NCBI RefSeq assembly: GCF_029909975.1
Contig: NZ_CP094516.1
Span: 682,001 to 746,000 of the forward strand
Reading direction: 5' to 3'
Origin: Bradyrhizobium sp. ISRA430
Lineage (GTDB): Bacteria > Pseudomonadota > Alphaproteobacteria > Rhizobiales > Xanthobacteraceae
DNA: 64,000 bases
Shown: positions 36,369 to 45,322 of the stretch, piece after piece
How the letters are laid out: every line of letters begins with the position of its first letter
How positions within the stretch are numbered: position 1 is the stretch's first letter
The notes under the pieces: model-generated
The model's database searches: none
The model's input: the letters and a program-made list of their open reading frames with translations, nothing else
What the model was told of the DNA's origin: nothing
Program-made: the position numbers and the translations under genes

Positions 36369-38618
36369 ATGCGTTTGGCGTTCTGGCGTGCCGGCAAGGA
36401 CAAGGCCGTGGTCGAGCGGGCTGTCTCGAAGACCAAAGCCAAGCCCGAGGCCAAAGCCAAGGTTGAAGTCCAACCCGCGTCCGCCGCGGTGAAGCAGGCG
36501 CCAGTTGAATCCGGCGACATCGATCTGCACGCGCTGGGCGCAGCACTGGCGCGCAAGCGTGGCTGGATCGTCGTGCCGACAGTGTTGGCGCTCGTATTGT
36601 CGGTCGCCGGCGTCAATCTGGTGACGCCGCGCTACAAATCCGAGTCGCGTATTCTCATCGACGGTCGCGAGAACGTGTTCCTGCGACCGAACAGCGAGCG
36701 CACCGAGGAGCGGCAGGCGCTCGACCCCGAGGCCGTGACCAGCCAGGTACAGCTCGTGCTGTCGCGCGATCTCGCTCGCGAGATCATCAAGAAGAACAAG
36801 CTGGCGGAACGGCCCGAATTCGATCCGGTGCTGCAAGGCATCTCACCGCTGAAATCGCTCGCGGCGTTGGTCGGCATCGGCCGTGATCCGTTCTCGATGA
36901 CGCCGGAAGAGCGCGTACTGGACGCCTATTACGACCGCCTCCAGGCCTACGCCGTCGATAAGTCGCGCGTAATCGTGGTCGAGTTCCAGTCGACCGATCC
37001 GGAGCTCGCCGCGCGCGTCGCCAATTCGATCGCCGAAGGCTACCTCGTGCTGCAACAGAATGCCCGCCAGGACCAGGCGCGCAATGCGAGCCAGTGGCTG
37101 GCGGGCGAGATCGAGAATTTGCGCAAGAAGGTCTCCGACGCCGAAGCCAAGGTCGAGGATTTCCGTTCCAAGTCGAGCCTGTTCGTCGGCACCAACAATA
37201 CGACGCTGTCGAACCAGCAGATGGGCGAGGTCAACACCCAGCTCAACAATGCGCGCGCGCTGAGGGCCGACGCCGAGGCCAAGGCGAGGCTGATCCGCGA
37301 GATGCTCCAGAGCGGCAAGCCGATCGAGGCATCAGAGGTCCTGAACTCAGAACTGATGCGGCGGCTGTCCGAGCAGCGCGTGACGCTGCGCGCCCAGCTC
37401 GCCGAGCAATCCTCGACGTTGCTCGGCAACCATCCGCGCATCAAGGAATTGAAGGCCCAGCTCGGCGATCTCGACACCCAGATCCGCGATGAGGCCGGCA
37501 AGATCTCGCGCTCGCTGGAAAACGACGCGCGCATCGCCGGCGGCCGGGTCGACAGCCTGACCACGAGCCTCGAGCAGCTCAAGAAGCAGGCGACATCGAC
37601 CAACGGCCAGGACGTCCAGCTCCGCGCGCTGGAGCGCGAGGCCAAGGCACAGCGTGACCTGCTCGAGACTTATCTCGCCAAGTACCGCGAGGCCAACACC
37701 CGCGAGACCATCGATACCGCCCCGACCGAGGGCCGCATCATCTCGCGGGCTATCGTCTCGAACACGCCGGCCTATCCGAAGAAGCTGCCGATCGTGCTGA
37801 TCGCGACGCTGGCGACGCTGCTGCTCTCGTCCGGCATCGTCGTCACCGGCGAGCTGCTGCGCCAGACTGCGCCGCGCGCGATGGCCGCACTCATCCCGTC
37901 GCCGCCGGAACCGGTGCGCCATGAGCCGGTCATTGATGCCAAGGTGACGGACGATTCCGTGGTTGCGGAGTCCGCGCCGCTGCAGCCGGACATGACGCCC
38001 GATGCGGACATCGCTGAATTTGCCGAGATCGAGCAACTGGCGGAGCGCCTGCGCGCCGCGGGCGTGACGGCGAAGAAGATTGCGGTGCTCGGCACCGCGG
38101 CTGGCGAAGCCATTACGCTGTCGACGCTGACGCTGGCCCGGCACCTGGCGCGGGACGCCCGGGTTGTCGTGGTCGATCTCGCCGCGTCCTCGCCGACGAT
38201 TGCCGCCGTGTCCGTCGATGCTTCGGCGCCCGGGCTTGCCGAGCTGATGCAAGGCGATGCGTCGTTTGCGCAGATCATTACCAAGGACAAGCTCTCCCGA
38301 CTGCATCTGGTCATGGCCGGCCGCCCGGGTTTCGATCGCAGCCTGCTCCAGTCGCCGCGGGTGACGCTCGCGATCGATGCGCTGCTCAGGGTCTACGACC
38401 ACGTGCTGCTCGATGCGGGCAGCGCCTCCGACCTGCCGGCCGAACTGCTGACCACCAATGCGCGCGCCGTCGTGGTGCCCGATGCCTCGATGGGCGCAGA
38501 CGCGCGCACGCTGATGTGCGAGCAGCTCAAGGCTGTCGGCTTCAGCGAGGTGACGATGCTGAGCAAGCCCGTGCAGCCGTCGGATGCGCCGGAAGCGCTG
38601 CGCGTGGTGGCGGCGTAG
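36369..38618 (+). CDS. Wzz/GumC-type polysaccharide co-polymerase with a degenerate C-terminal ATPase-like domain
   Basis: 749 aa. A basic cytoplasmic N-terminus of about 55 residues (KAKPEAKAKVE) precedes a Wzz domain with a first membrane segment (GWIVVPTVLALVLSVAGVNL, about residues 64-83). A long periplasmic coiled-coil region follows, with a GNVR-like part and a second segment near residue 480 (VLIATLATLLLSSGIVVTG). The C-terminal 200 residues resemble the BY-kinase/ParA fold, but the P-loop position reads GTAAGEAIT (no Lys) and there is no tyrosine cluster. It controls chain length or export of the surface polysaccharide. It is divergent from the GT4 gene. Confidence 0.88.
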   Translation: MRLAFWRAGKDKAVVERAVSKTKAKPEAKAKVEVQPASAAVKQAPVESGDIDLHALGAALARKRGWIVVPTVLALVLSVAGVNLVTPRYKSESRILIDGRENVFLRPNSERTEERQALDPEAVTSQVQLVLSRDLAREIIKKNKLAERPEFDPVLQGISPLKSLAALVGIGRDPFSMTPEERVLDAYYDRLQAYAVDKSRVIVVEFQSTDPELAARVANSIAEGYLVLQQNARQDQARNASQWLAGEIENLRKKVSDAEAKVEDFRSKSSLFVGTNNTTLSNQQMGEVNTQLNNARALRADAEAKARLIREMLQSGKPIEASEVLNSELMRRLSEQRVTLRAQLAEQSSTLLGNHPRIKELKAQLGDLDTQIRDEAGKISRSLENDARIAGGRVDSLTTSLEQLKKQATSTNGQDVQLRALEREAKAQRDLLETYLAKYREANTRETIDTAPTEGRIISRAIVSNTPAYPKKLPIVLIATLATLLLSSGIVVTGELLRQTAPRAMAALIPSPPEPVRHEPVIDAKVTDDSVVAESAPLQPDMTPDADIAEFAEIEQLAERLRAAGVTAKKIAVLGTAAGEAITLSTLTLARHLARDARVVVVDLAASSPTIAAVSVDASAPGLAELMQGDASFAQIITKDKLSRLHLVMAGRPGFDRSLLQSPRVTLAIDALLRVYDHVLLDAGSASDLPAELLTTNARAVVVPDASMGADARTLMCEQLKAVGFSEVTMLSKPVQPSDAPEALRVVAA

Positions 38619-39198
38619 GCGTTCTTATACCCTCTCGCCGAAATGCCGTCTGCGCTGCCGCAAAGCGTCGCCAAAGCTGTGCGGGCGCGGATGATCGCGC
38701 GTCAATTGAAGTAGGAGCTGTCGCGGGTCGTTCTCGGCGCCGCAATCGGCTTGGGCTCGAGGCGCGGCAAATCGAACGCAATGTGATCACATCGATGTCG
38801 CGCCAATGACACGCTTTGCGCAAGAACGGGTGTCGTAATGACAAACATCTGGATCGGATGGCACGGCGGACGTAACCGGCTTGACGATCTTGAAGGGCCC
38901 CGACGTGCGACATCGTCGGGGCCCTTAGTCTTCTCCTTGACGTTCGGGCGGGTCACGACATGCGGCATTTCGTCGATTTTATTGTTCATCCGTTAGTTGC
39001 GGAACTTAGCACCAGCGGCACTGTCCCCAGCGCGTGCAGCCGCCGCCGCACCCACCGCAGTCACGCCTGGCCCGGCAACCGCCACGACCTCGGCAGTTGT
39101 AATCGCGAACGAATGACCTTCATTCGGGGTAGCTAAAAATCGACACGCGCGGCGCCCGGCGTTTCCTGACGACGAAGCGGCTTCGGGCAGCATGTTAG
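38619..39198. other. 580-base region without a confident gene
   Basis: Short frames exist on both strands, but none has a convincing ribosome-binding site plus protein-like composition. The main feature is a perfect 13-bp inverted repeat at 38893-38926. The 38993-39198 part encodes only Ala/Gly-rich frames. Confidence 0.5.
38893..38926. terminator. perfect hairpin, possible bidirectional terminator
   Basis: AAGGGCCCCGACG (38893-38905) and CGTCGGGGCCCTT (38914-38926) with an 8-base loop. A pyrimidine-rich tail, AGTCTTCTCCTT, follows on the plus strand. Confidence 0.55.
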
Positions 39199-39381
39199 CT
39201 AAGTTGGTCGTTGAAGCCCGGGAGAGTTGACCCACTCGTCGATGCGAGCTGCCGTGTCAGCTTGGCTGGCCTTTCTCGACAATTCCTCCCTCTCCCTACC
39301 AGGCATTCTCTTCGCCTGCTCGCGACCCTCCTTCGCGAGCTGGTCTTGAAGAGATACTGTCGGTCCAAAAGGGTTTCGCAT
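39199..39381 (-). CDS. small conserved hypothetical protein (60 aa)
   Basis: Sequence pattern: EGREQAKRMPGREREELSRK then ASQADTAARIDEWVNSPGLQ. This matches, from memory, a group of small rhizobial proteins of the form REQARRLPPG-ERDELLRKARQAETAS-IDEWLNSPGL. GGAG lies 7 bases before the ATG at 39381. The protein is amphipathic, helical and soluble. Function unknown. It stands alone between two polysaccharide genes. Confidence 0.7.
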   Translation of the reverse strand: MRNPFGPTVSLQDQLAKEGREQAKRMPGREREELSRKASQADTAARIDEWVNSPGLQRPT

Positions 39382-39654
39382 GACGCTACTCCAGCGTGTG
39401 GATGGCGATTGCAACTTTCGGGTGCTCGGCGGAGGTGATGCTCGCAAATTGGAGTTTCTACCTTCTTGCCCACGAAGGCCAGTCTCATTTTTGTGAAAGA
39501 CCTGGAAGGAGCTTACCTTCGATATTCCGTCAGAAGTGGTGTCACGATATTTCGCAACAGGCGCAGTTCAATCCACGTCGCGCTAGGCTACCTGTCGGCT
39601 TGCTGAGAGCCGTGCAAGCTTGTCAATAGCGCTAGATTGCTGACGCGCTCTCCG
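39382..39654. other. intergenic region
   Basis: Only short, poorly supported frames. I see no RNA gene or repeat here. It carries the upstream region of the small minus-strand gene. Confidence 0.4.
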
Positions 39655-40836
39655 CTACCCGAACGCTCGCCGCAGCTTTCGTGCGAGATCGAACAGCATC
39701 TGGTTCTGCTTGACCAGGCGCTTGCCGTGGCTCAGCGACGACATCGCCATCGCCGCGAGCCTGCCGCGCGAAGTCAGCGGGATAAAGCTGTCGAAAATCT
39801 CTTCGTCGTCCTTGCAGAACATCCGCTTGTAGTCGTCCGAGCCGATGCCGAGGTCGAGCGCGCGGTAGCCGCGTTCGGCGCCGCGGTCGATGATGTAACG
39901 CATCAGGATCAGGCCGGGGCTGTAGCGCGCATGGTCCGACAGCGTGTAGGTGTTGAACATCATCGAGAAGCGCTGGTTATCGGCCACGCCCGCAAAGACA
40001 GCGATCACCTCGTCGTCGCATTCGAGCGCATGGATGTCGATGATGCGGCCTTCACCGCGCGGCATCAGGCATGCGCTGCGGATGAACTCTTCGACGCCGG
40101 GTTCGGCGAAGACGTTCGGCAGCTTCTGTTCCGCCATGCGCGCCGGCTTGATGCGGAAGAACCAGTCGAGCAGGCGGGTGACGTCCTCGTCCGTGGCGGC
40201 GAGGTGATAGCGATACCCCGCGAGCGTCTGGAGTTTCTTCTCCTTGCTCTTCAGGCGGCGGCGGAAAGAATTGCTGATCCGCGACTCCGGCGGACCGCCC
40301 GGCTCCATCACAAGCACCGGGCAGCCGTTGATCGCGCTCTGCCGCGGCAGCAGCGCGAACGGGTTCTGCTGATCGTGCCAGCGTAGCGGCTGCTGCGTCA
40401 GCGCCAGCACATCGACATTCTCGTGCAATGGTGCAAACAGCGCGTCGAGATCGGCGGTGACGGCCTGCGCAGCGAACTCGGCGTTCCACAGCCCCATGTT
40501 GAAGGTCGAATGCTTGCCGCCCATGAAACAGACCGTGCGTACGCCATGGCTCTGGCGCAGCGAGAGCGGAAGCAGCACCAACGGCCGACGCTCGGCGTCG
40601 TAAGCGATCACGATGAAGGGGCGGGCGGCTTCGTGTTCGCCGACCAGCCGCTGCCACGGACTCAACAGATCGAAGCGCTGATAGGGTGTCGAGAGGTGGC
40701 CCGGCTCCTCGAAAGCGCGCCAAACCGGCTCGGCCTTTCCGAGATCACTGACGACGTCGACATGGGCGATGCGGCTCGCTTTCGACCGCGCTGGCGCTTC
40801 TGCCGTCCGGCTTTGCATCGCCGCAGCCATGGTCAT
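39655..40836 (-). CDS. GNAT family N-acetyltransferase of the CelD/FemAB-like type
   Basis: 393 aa. The Acetyltransf_6 signature is visible: RRLKSKEKKLQTLAG near the middle, EFIRSACLMPRGEGRIIDIH, SDHARYSPGLILMRYIIDRG and YRALDLGIGSDDYKRMFC. CelD-type proteins are found in cellulose and exopolysaccharide loci, where acylation of a polysaccharide or its precursor is suspected. The start at ATG 40836 follows CAGG by 7 bases; the longer open frame upstream is antisense to the next gene. It is divergent from the deacetylase-like gene, with 130 bases between the starts. Confidence 0.86.
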   Translation of the reverse strand: MTMAAAMQSRTAEAPARSKASRIAHVDVVSDLGKAEPVWRAFEEPGHLSTPYQRFDLLSPWQRLVGEHEAARPFIVIAYDAERRPLVLLPLSLRQSHGVRTVCFMGGKHSTFNMGLWNAEFAAQAVTADLDALFAPLHENVDVLALTQQPLRWHDQQNPFALLPRQSAINGCPVLVMEPGGPPESRISNSFRRRLKSKEKKLQTLAGYRYHLAATDEDVTRLLDWFFRIKPARMAEQKLPNVFAEPGVEEFIRSACLMPRGEGRIIDIHALECDDEVIAVFAGVADNQRFSMMFNTYTLSDHARYSPGLILMRYIIDRGAERGYRALDLGIGSDDYKRMFCKDDEEIFDSFIPLTSRGRLAAMAMSSLSHGKRLVKQNQMLFDLARKLRRAFG

Positions 40837-40966
40837 TCGCGAAACCTGTCGAGAAAACGAAAATTTGCGTATTTCGGCCTGTGGCCGACCTTTGCAAACA
40901 AATGTCAACAAAGGGTAAGGACAATGGCGGGGGGCGCCGCTGGCGGACGTGCGGGAAGGTGGGACT

Positions 40967-42013
40967 TTGGCATCCGACGACAGATGGCTGGAGCGGCTGC
41001 GCCTTGAGCTGGCCTGGTTCACTGGCAGGCCCCTGCTGCGCGGGCGCGGTGCCGGGGCCATCCTGCGCTTTGAGCGCGTGCGGCCGCGGCGGCGCGGCGC
41101 GTTCCAACCGCTGCGCGCCCGTGAGATCACGCCGCAATTCCTCGACCGTGCCATCGGCGCGCTCAAGCGCTGGAAGTTTGATTTCCTCGGCATGGAGGAC
41201 GTCTGCCGGCGCGCGGTCACGCTGCCGGAGAAGCGACGTTTCGTGGCGCTGACCTTCGACGGCACCGATAAGGGCCTGATCAACTTTGCCTATCCGGTGC
41301 TGGCGCGTCATGGCGTGCCATTCACGGTTTACATTCCGACCGCCTTTCCCGATGGCGTGGGTGAAGCCTGGTGGCTCGCACTCGAGCAGATGATCGCGCG
41401 CGAGAGCCGTATCAGCCTGATGATGGGTGAGAAGGAGCAGCGCTTCGTCGTCACCAAGCTTGCGGACAAGCAAGCACTGTTCACGTTCATCGAGAGCTGG
41501 CTGCGGACGCTACCGCCGGCCGACCTGTCGGCCGCGGTCCACGACCTCTGCGCGCGCTACGGCATCGATCTCGCCGCCATCTCGCGCGAAGCATCGATGG
41601 ACTGGCAGGATCTGGCGAAACTCGCGGCCGATCCGAACGTCACTTTCGGCAGCGCGACCGTCAATTATCCCGTTCTAGCCAACATGAAGGATCCAGCCGC
41701 ACTGCGCGAGGTGACGATGGGCAAGGCGGTGGCGGAAGCGGCCTTTGGCCGCGAGATCCGACACCTTGCATTCCCGTTCGGCGATCGCACCTCGTTCCGG
41801 CGCAGCCATGTCGTGATGGCGGAGCAGGCGGGCTTTGCCAGCGCGGTATCGACCATATCGGGCATCGTGGATGCTGAAGGGCGCACCAACCTGCACGCGA
41901 TGCCGCGGATTTCGTGGGACGGCCGGGTGCGCTCGCTGCGCGTGCTGCGGGTGCTGGTGTCGGGCGTCGCCTTTGCGCCGATGAGACCGACCGGCAGCGG
42001 GCAAGCGGACTAG
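40967..42013 (+). CDS. polysaccharide deacetylase-like (CE4/NodB fold) protein, probably lacking metal ligands
   Basis: 348 aa. The NodB-homology fold is recognisable from FVALTFDGTDKGLINFAYPV, LARHGVPFTVYIPTAFPDG and RHLAFPFGDR. In active CE4 enzymes the Asp is in TFDDG and two His lie in a SHTxxHP motif. Here those read TFDGT (near residue 94) and SATVNYP (near residue 228), so both His are missing. A structural or regulatory role in the polysaccharide locus is possible. The TTG start follows GAAGGTGGGACT; a GTG at 40949 would add six residues. Confidence 0.82.
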   Translation: MASDDRWLERLRLELAWFTGRPLLRGRGAGAILRFERVRPRRRGAFQPLRAREITPQFLDRAIGALKRWKFDFLGMEDVCRRAVTLPEKRRFVALTFDGTDKGLINFAYPVLARHGVPFTVYIPTAFPDGVGEAWWLALEQMIARESRISLMMGEKEQRFVVTKLADKQALFTFIESWLRTLPPADLSAAVHDLCARYGIDLAAISREASMDWQDLAKLAADPNVTFGSATVNYPVLANMKDPAALREVTMGKAVAEAAFGREIRHLAFPFGDRTSFRRSHVVMAEQAGFASAVSTISGIVDAEGRTNLHAMPRISWDGRVRSLRVLRVLVSGVAFAPMRPTGSGQAD

Positions 42014-42219
42014 GCGCGGTCGGGCCGCTGCATCCAGCTCACGATCGGCATCGCCGGCAAGACCCAGCCCATGCCCGCCACGACGTAATAGATCGCCTGC
42101 CGCCAGCCGGATTCGGCGATCCACGGCATCTGTGCCAGCGCCATGCCGAGCAGGGCCCAGACGGCGGCCAGCACCAGGAGCGCGATGGTGCCGAGGAACT
42201 TGCGGGTGCGGATCGTCAT
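42010..42219 (-). CDS. DUF2842 family small membrane protein
   Basis: 69 aa with two membrane segments (TIALLVLAAVWALLGMALAQ and QAIYYVVAGMGWVLPAMPIV) around a short loop, ending in RPDRA. This is the alphaproteobacterial DUF2842 pattern. It overlaps the end of the deacetylase-like gene by four bases (convergent) and is divergent from ctaA by about 100 bases. Linkage of DUF2842 to heme A synthase is familiar in this group, and a role in respiratory-chain assembly is only a guess. Confidence 0.85.
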   Translation of the reverse strand: MTIRTRKFLGTIALLVLAAVWALLGMALAQMPWIAESGWRQAIYYVVAGMGWVLPAMPIVSWMQRPDRA

Positions 42220-42316
42220 GACGTGAGCTTTGCGGCCTTTTGCGTAACTTGCGCGGCGGGAGCGGGGGACTATAAGGGGCACGCAGTCCCGTTCAAGCCT
42301 TGGTTTTGCTCCTGAA

Positions 42317-43399
42317 ATGACGACGGTTTCCGCCCCGACCAAGTTGCATCGCGCCCTGCGCTGGTGGCTTATCTGTGTGGCCGCGCTGATCGCGCTGATG
42401 GTGCTGGTCGGCGGTGCGACACGGTTGACCGAGTCCGGGCTGTCCATCGTGGAATGGAAGCCGGTCACCGGTACCATGCCGCCGCTCTCGGAGGCGCAGT
42501 GGACCGATGCGTTCGAGGCTTACAAGAGGATCCCGCAATATCGCGAACTCAATGCCGGGATGACTCTCTTCGAGTTCAAGGAGATCTTCTGGTGGGAATG
42601 GAGCCATCGGCTGCTCGGCCGTTTCATCGGCGTCGCCTATCTCCTGCCGTTCCTGTTCTTCCTGTGGCGCGGGGGCCTGCCCGGTGACCTGAAGCGGCGG
42701 CTATGGCTGCTGTTCGCGCTCGGCGGGCTCCAGGGAGCGGTCGGCTGGTGGATGGTGGCCTCGGGCCTCTCGGAGCGGGTCGAGGTCTCGCAGTATCGGC
42801 TGGCGACGCATCTGGTGCTCGCGCTCCTGATCTTCGCCGGTATCGTCTGGACCGTGCGGCGGCTTGCCGAGCGGCCGCAGATCGTTGCGCCGGTGCGGCT
42901 GAGGCTGACGAGCGCCTTGCTCGTGGTCCTGACCTTCGTGCAGATCTATTTCGGCGCGCTGGTTGCGGGCCTGCGTGCCGGGCGTGCCTACAACACTTGG
43001 CCCGAGATCGACGGCACGTTCATCCCGTCAGCGGACCGGCTGTGGTTCGAGACGCCGTGGTGGCGCAACATGTTCGACAATGTGCTGACGGTGCAGTTCG
43101 AGCACCGCATGACGGCGTACGCGCTGTTCGCGCTGGCGGCACTGCATGCCGTCGACGCGTTGCGGTCCCGCGCCGGGACGGCGGCGCGCGGCGCGCTGTG
43201 GCTGTTTGCGGCCGTGAGCCTGCAAGCGGTGCTCGGCATCCTCACGCTGCTCAATCAGGTCCCGATTGGCCTTGCGCTTGCGCACCAAGCGGTTGCGATC
43301 GCCGTGCTGACGCTTGCGGTGATGCAGGCGGAGCGGCTCGCCGCGCGGCAATCGGCGGAGGCGCAGCCGCGCGCGGTGCCGGTCGGTCAGGCCGGTTAG
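42317..43399 (+). CDS. ctaA: heme A synthase (COX15/CtaA family)
   Basis: Inner-membrane enzyme that oxidises the C8 methyl of heme O to make heme A for cytochrome aa3. The 360 aa have eight hydrophobic segments. Conserved motifs are [20 protein letters not shown], the heme-ligand region [38 protein letters not shown] and [11 protein letters not shown]. This is the alphaproteobacterial/mitochondrial type without the paired extracellular cysteines of Bacillus CtaA. Its stop overlaps the 3' end of the next, convergent gene. Confidence 0.96.
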   Translation: MTTVSAPTKLHRALRWWLICVAALIALMVLVGGATRLTESGLSIVEWKPVTGTMPPLSEAQWTDAFEAYKRIPQYRELNAGMTLFEFKEIFWWEWSHRLLGRFIGVAYLLPFLFFLWRGGLPGDLKRRLWLLFALGGLQGAVGWWMVASGLSERVEVSQYRLATHLVLALLIFAGIVWTVRRLAERPQIVAPVRLRLTSALLVVLTFVQIYFGALVAGLRAGRAYNTWPEIDGTFIPSADRLWFETPWWRNMFDNVLTVQFEHRMTAYALFALAALHAVDALRSRAGTAARGALWLFAAVSLQAVLGILTLLNQVPIGLALAHQAVAIAVLTLAVMQAERLAARQSAEAQPRAVPVGQAG

Positions 43400-43734
43400 C
43401 AATAGCCGTAGACGCCGCAGGCGTAGGGCAGCCGCCAGAAATAACCGACCTGAGGCCCGCCGTAATACGCGCCTTGATAGTCGTAATCCCAGGGGCGGCC
43501 GTAATAGCCCGGCAGCGTATTGGAGCCCGGCAGCAGCGGCGTGCCTGGCAGGTTGCGGACGTAGCTGCCGATGCCATAGGCCGGCGAGATCAGCGCGTCC
43601 GGATCGGTCTCGACATAGACCTTCGGCGGTGGCGGCGCGACGGCCCGCCGCCTTGGTGTGGCCGCAAGATCGGCGGCGCCGGCACTCGAAACTGTCAGCA
43701 TCGCCACGAGGGCGGGCACCATCCAGCGCAGCAT
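43396..43734 (-). CDS. secreted Pro/Gly/Tyr-rich hypothetical protein
   Basis: 112 aa. The signal peptide [20 protein letters not shown] is cut before [10 protein letters not shown]. The mature part is rich in Pro, Gly and Tyr ([33 protein letters not shown]) and ends with a Cys-containing tail, ACGVYGYC. Such short Tyr/Gly-rich exported proteins are frequent in Bradyrhizobium and of unknown function. The ATG at 43734 has GGAG about 7 bases upstream. It is convergent with ctaA (4-base overlap). Confidence 0.72.
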   Translation of the reverse strand: MLRWMVPALVAMLTVSSAGAADLAATPRRRAVAPPPPKVYVETDPDALISPAYGIGSYVRNLPGTPLLPGSNTLPGYYGRPWDYDYQGAYYGGPQVGYFWRLPYACGVYGYC

Positions 43735-43806
43735 CGTCGGCTCCGAATCAAAGGGGCGGTCCACGGATAACGTATGCAACGGATATGGTTAATGACTGTT
43801 AACTAG

Positions 43807-43886
43807 CGTCGTCATTCCGAGGCGGCTCGCAGAGCCGGACCGGAATCTCGAGCACTCAGGTGCGCAATTGCGCGCCTGAGTTCGCG
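43807..43886. repeat. intergenic palindromic repeat, family D (partial)
   Basis: Contains GTCATTCCGAGGCGGCTCGC-AGAGCCGGACCGGAATC and GTGCGCAATTGCGCGC-CTGAG. These are two short hairpins of the kind often written as GTCATTCCGG...CCGGAATC repeats in this genus. It lies between two minus-strand genes. Confidence 0.5.
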
Positions 43887-43903
43887 CTATGTGACACTGA
43901 ACA

Positions 43904-45184
43904 TCAAGCGCTGAGCGCCTGCTCCAGGTCGGCAATCAAATCTTCCTTGTCCTCGATGCCGACAGAGAGCCGCACGACGTCGGGGCCGGCGCCGGACTTG
44001 ATCTTGGCGGCGTCGTCGAGCTGGCTGTGCGTGGTCGAGGCAGGGTGGATGACGAGCGAGCGGGTGTCGCCGACATTCGCAAGATGCGAGAACAGTTGCA
44101 GCTTCGACACCAGGCTGACGCCGGCGTCGTAGCCGCCCTTCAGGCTGAAGGTGAACACGGCGCCCGCGCCCCTCGGCGCATATTTGCGCGCGAGCTGGTT
44201 GTACTTGTCACCCGGCAGACCCGCATAGCTCACCGAGGCCACTGCGGGATGGCCGGCGAGGAATTCGGCAATCGCCTTGGCGTTGTCGCAGTGCTTCTGC
44301 ATGCGCAGCGGCAGCGTCTCGATGCCGGTCAGGATCATGAAGGCGTTGAAGGGCGACAGCGCGGGGCCGAGATCGCGCAAGCCGAGGACGCGGCAGGCGA
44401 TCGCGAAGGCGAAATTGCCGAACGTCTCCTGCAGCCGGATACCGTGATATTCCGGCCGCGGTTCGGACAGCATCGGATATTTGCCGCCCGTGGACCAGTC
44501 GAAGGTGCCGGCATCGACGATGATGCCGCCGAGCGAATTGCCGTGGCCGCCGAGAAACTTCGTCAGCGAGTGCACGACGATGTCGGCGCCGTGATCGATC
44601 GGGCGGATCAGGTAGGGCGAGGCCAGCGTGTTGTCGACGATCAGCGGCACGCCGGCCTTGCGGGCCACCGTCGAGATCGCCTCGATATCGGTGATGCTGC
44701 CGCCGGGATTGGCGATGGACTCGATGAAGATGGCCTTGGTCCGCGGCGAGACCGCGCGCTCGAAGGTCGTGATGTCGTCGGGATCGGCCCACACCACGTT
44801 CCAGCCAAAGCTCTTGAACGCATGCGTGAACTGGTTGATCGAGCCGCCATAGAGTTTTCGTGCGGCGATGAACTCGTCGCCGGGCTGGAGCAATTGCTGC
44901 AATACCACGACCTGCGCGGCATGGCCGGACGCGACGGCCAGAGCCGCGGTGCCACCTTCGAGCGCGGCGACGCGCTCTTCAAGCACGGCGTTGGTGGGAT
45001 TGCCGATGCGGGTATAGATGTTGCCGAACGACTGCAATCCGAACAGCGAGGCGGCATGGTCGGCGTCATTGAAGACAAACGAGGTCGTCTGATAAATCGG
45101 GGTCGCGCGCGCACCGGTGGTGGGGTCGGGCTGTGCACCGGCGTGCACGGCAAGGGTCGAAAATCCCGGAAGGCGATCGCTCAT
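43904..45184 (-). CDS. metY: O-acetylhomoserine aminocarboxypropyltransferase/sulfhydrylase
   Basis: PLP enzyme of the Cys/Met metabolism family that makes homocysteine from O-acetylhomoserine and sulfide. The 426 aa start with LAVHAGAQPDPTTGARATPI and YQTTSFVFNDADHAASLFGL, which is the MetY rather than MetB/MetZ form. NIYTRIGNPTN and the PLP lysine in VVHSLTKFLGGHGNSLGGI (near residue 210) are present. I looked for a SAM-II-like riboswitch upstream and did not recognise one. A CoA-binding protein gene lies 138 bases upstream on the same strand. Confidence 0.93.
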   Translation of the reverse strand: MSDRLPGFSTLAVHAGAQPDPTTGARATPIYQTTSFVFNDADHAASLFGLQSFGNIYTRIGNPTNAVLEERVAALEGGTAALAVASGHAAQVVVLQQLLQPGDEFIAARKLYGGSINQFTHAFKSFGWNVVWADPDDITTFERAVSPRTKAIFIESIANPGGSITDIEAISTVARKAGVPLIVDNTLASPYLIRPIDHGADIVVHSLTKFLGGHGNSLGGIIVDAGTFDWSTGGKYPMLSEPRPEYHGIRLQETFGNFAFAIACRVLGLRDLGPALSPFNAFMILTGIETLPLRMQKHCDNAKAIAEFLAGHPAVASVSYAGLPGDKYNQLARKYAPRGAGAVFTFSLKGGYDAGVSLVSKLQLFSHLANVGDTRSLVIHPASTTHSQLDDAAKIKSGAGPDVVRLSVGIEDKEDLIADLEQALSA

Positions 45185-45322
45185 TCGTGGCGTCCTGTTC
45201 TTGTGGTCTGAAATCGCGCGGCATGCTGATCGGCGCCGCGTCTGCCGTCAAGGCACGGCGTCAGATCAGGATGATCGTGCTGCGCATTGTCGCGTTCGCG
45301 AAATGAATGCTTCGCGCGTGCG

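Noticed and set aside
38702..38989. 95-codon minus-strand frame
   Set aside because: It runs through the 13-bp inverted repeat, has a basic low-complexity composition and has no clear ribosome-binding site.
39396..39629. 77-codon plus-strand frame
   Set aside because: Weak start context and no recognisable pattern, and it overlaps the upstream region of the better supported minus-strand small gene.
40837..41283. N-terminal extension of the GNAT gene
   Set aside because: It is antisense to the deacetylase-like gene and has no protein-like pattern. A ribosome-binding site supports the start at 40836.
45185..45322. Possible SAM riboswitch upstream of metY
   Set aside because: SAM-II elements are common before methionine genes in this group, but I could not find the expected conserved segments in the leader.
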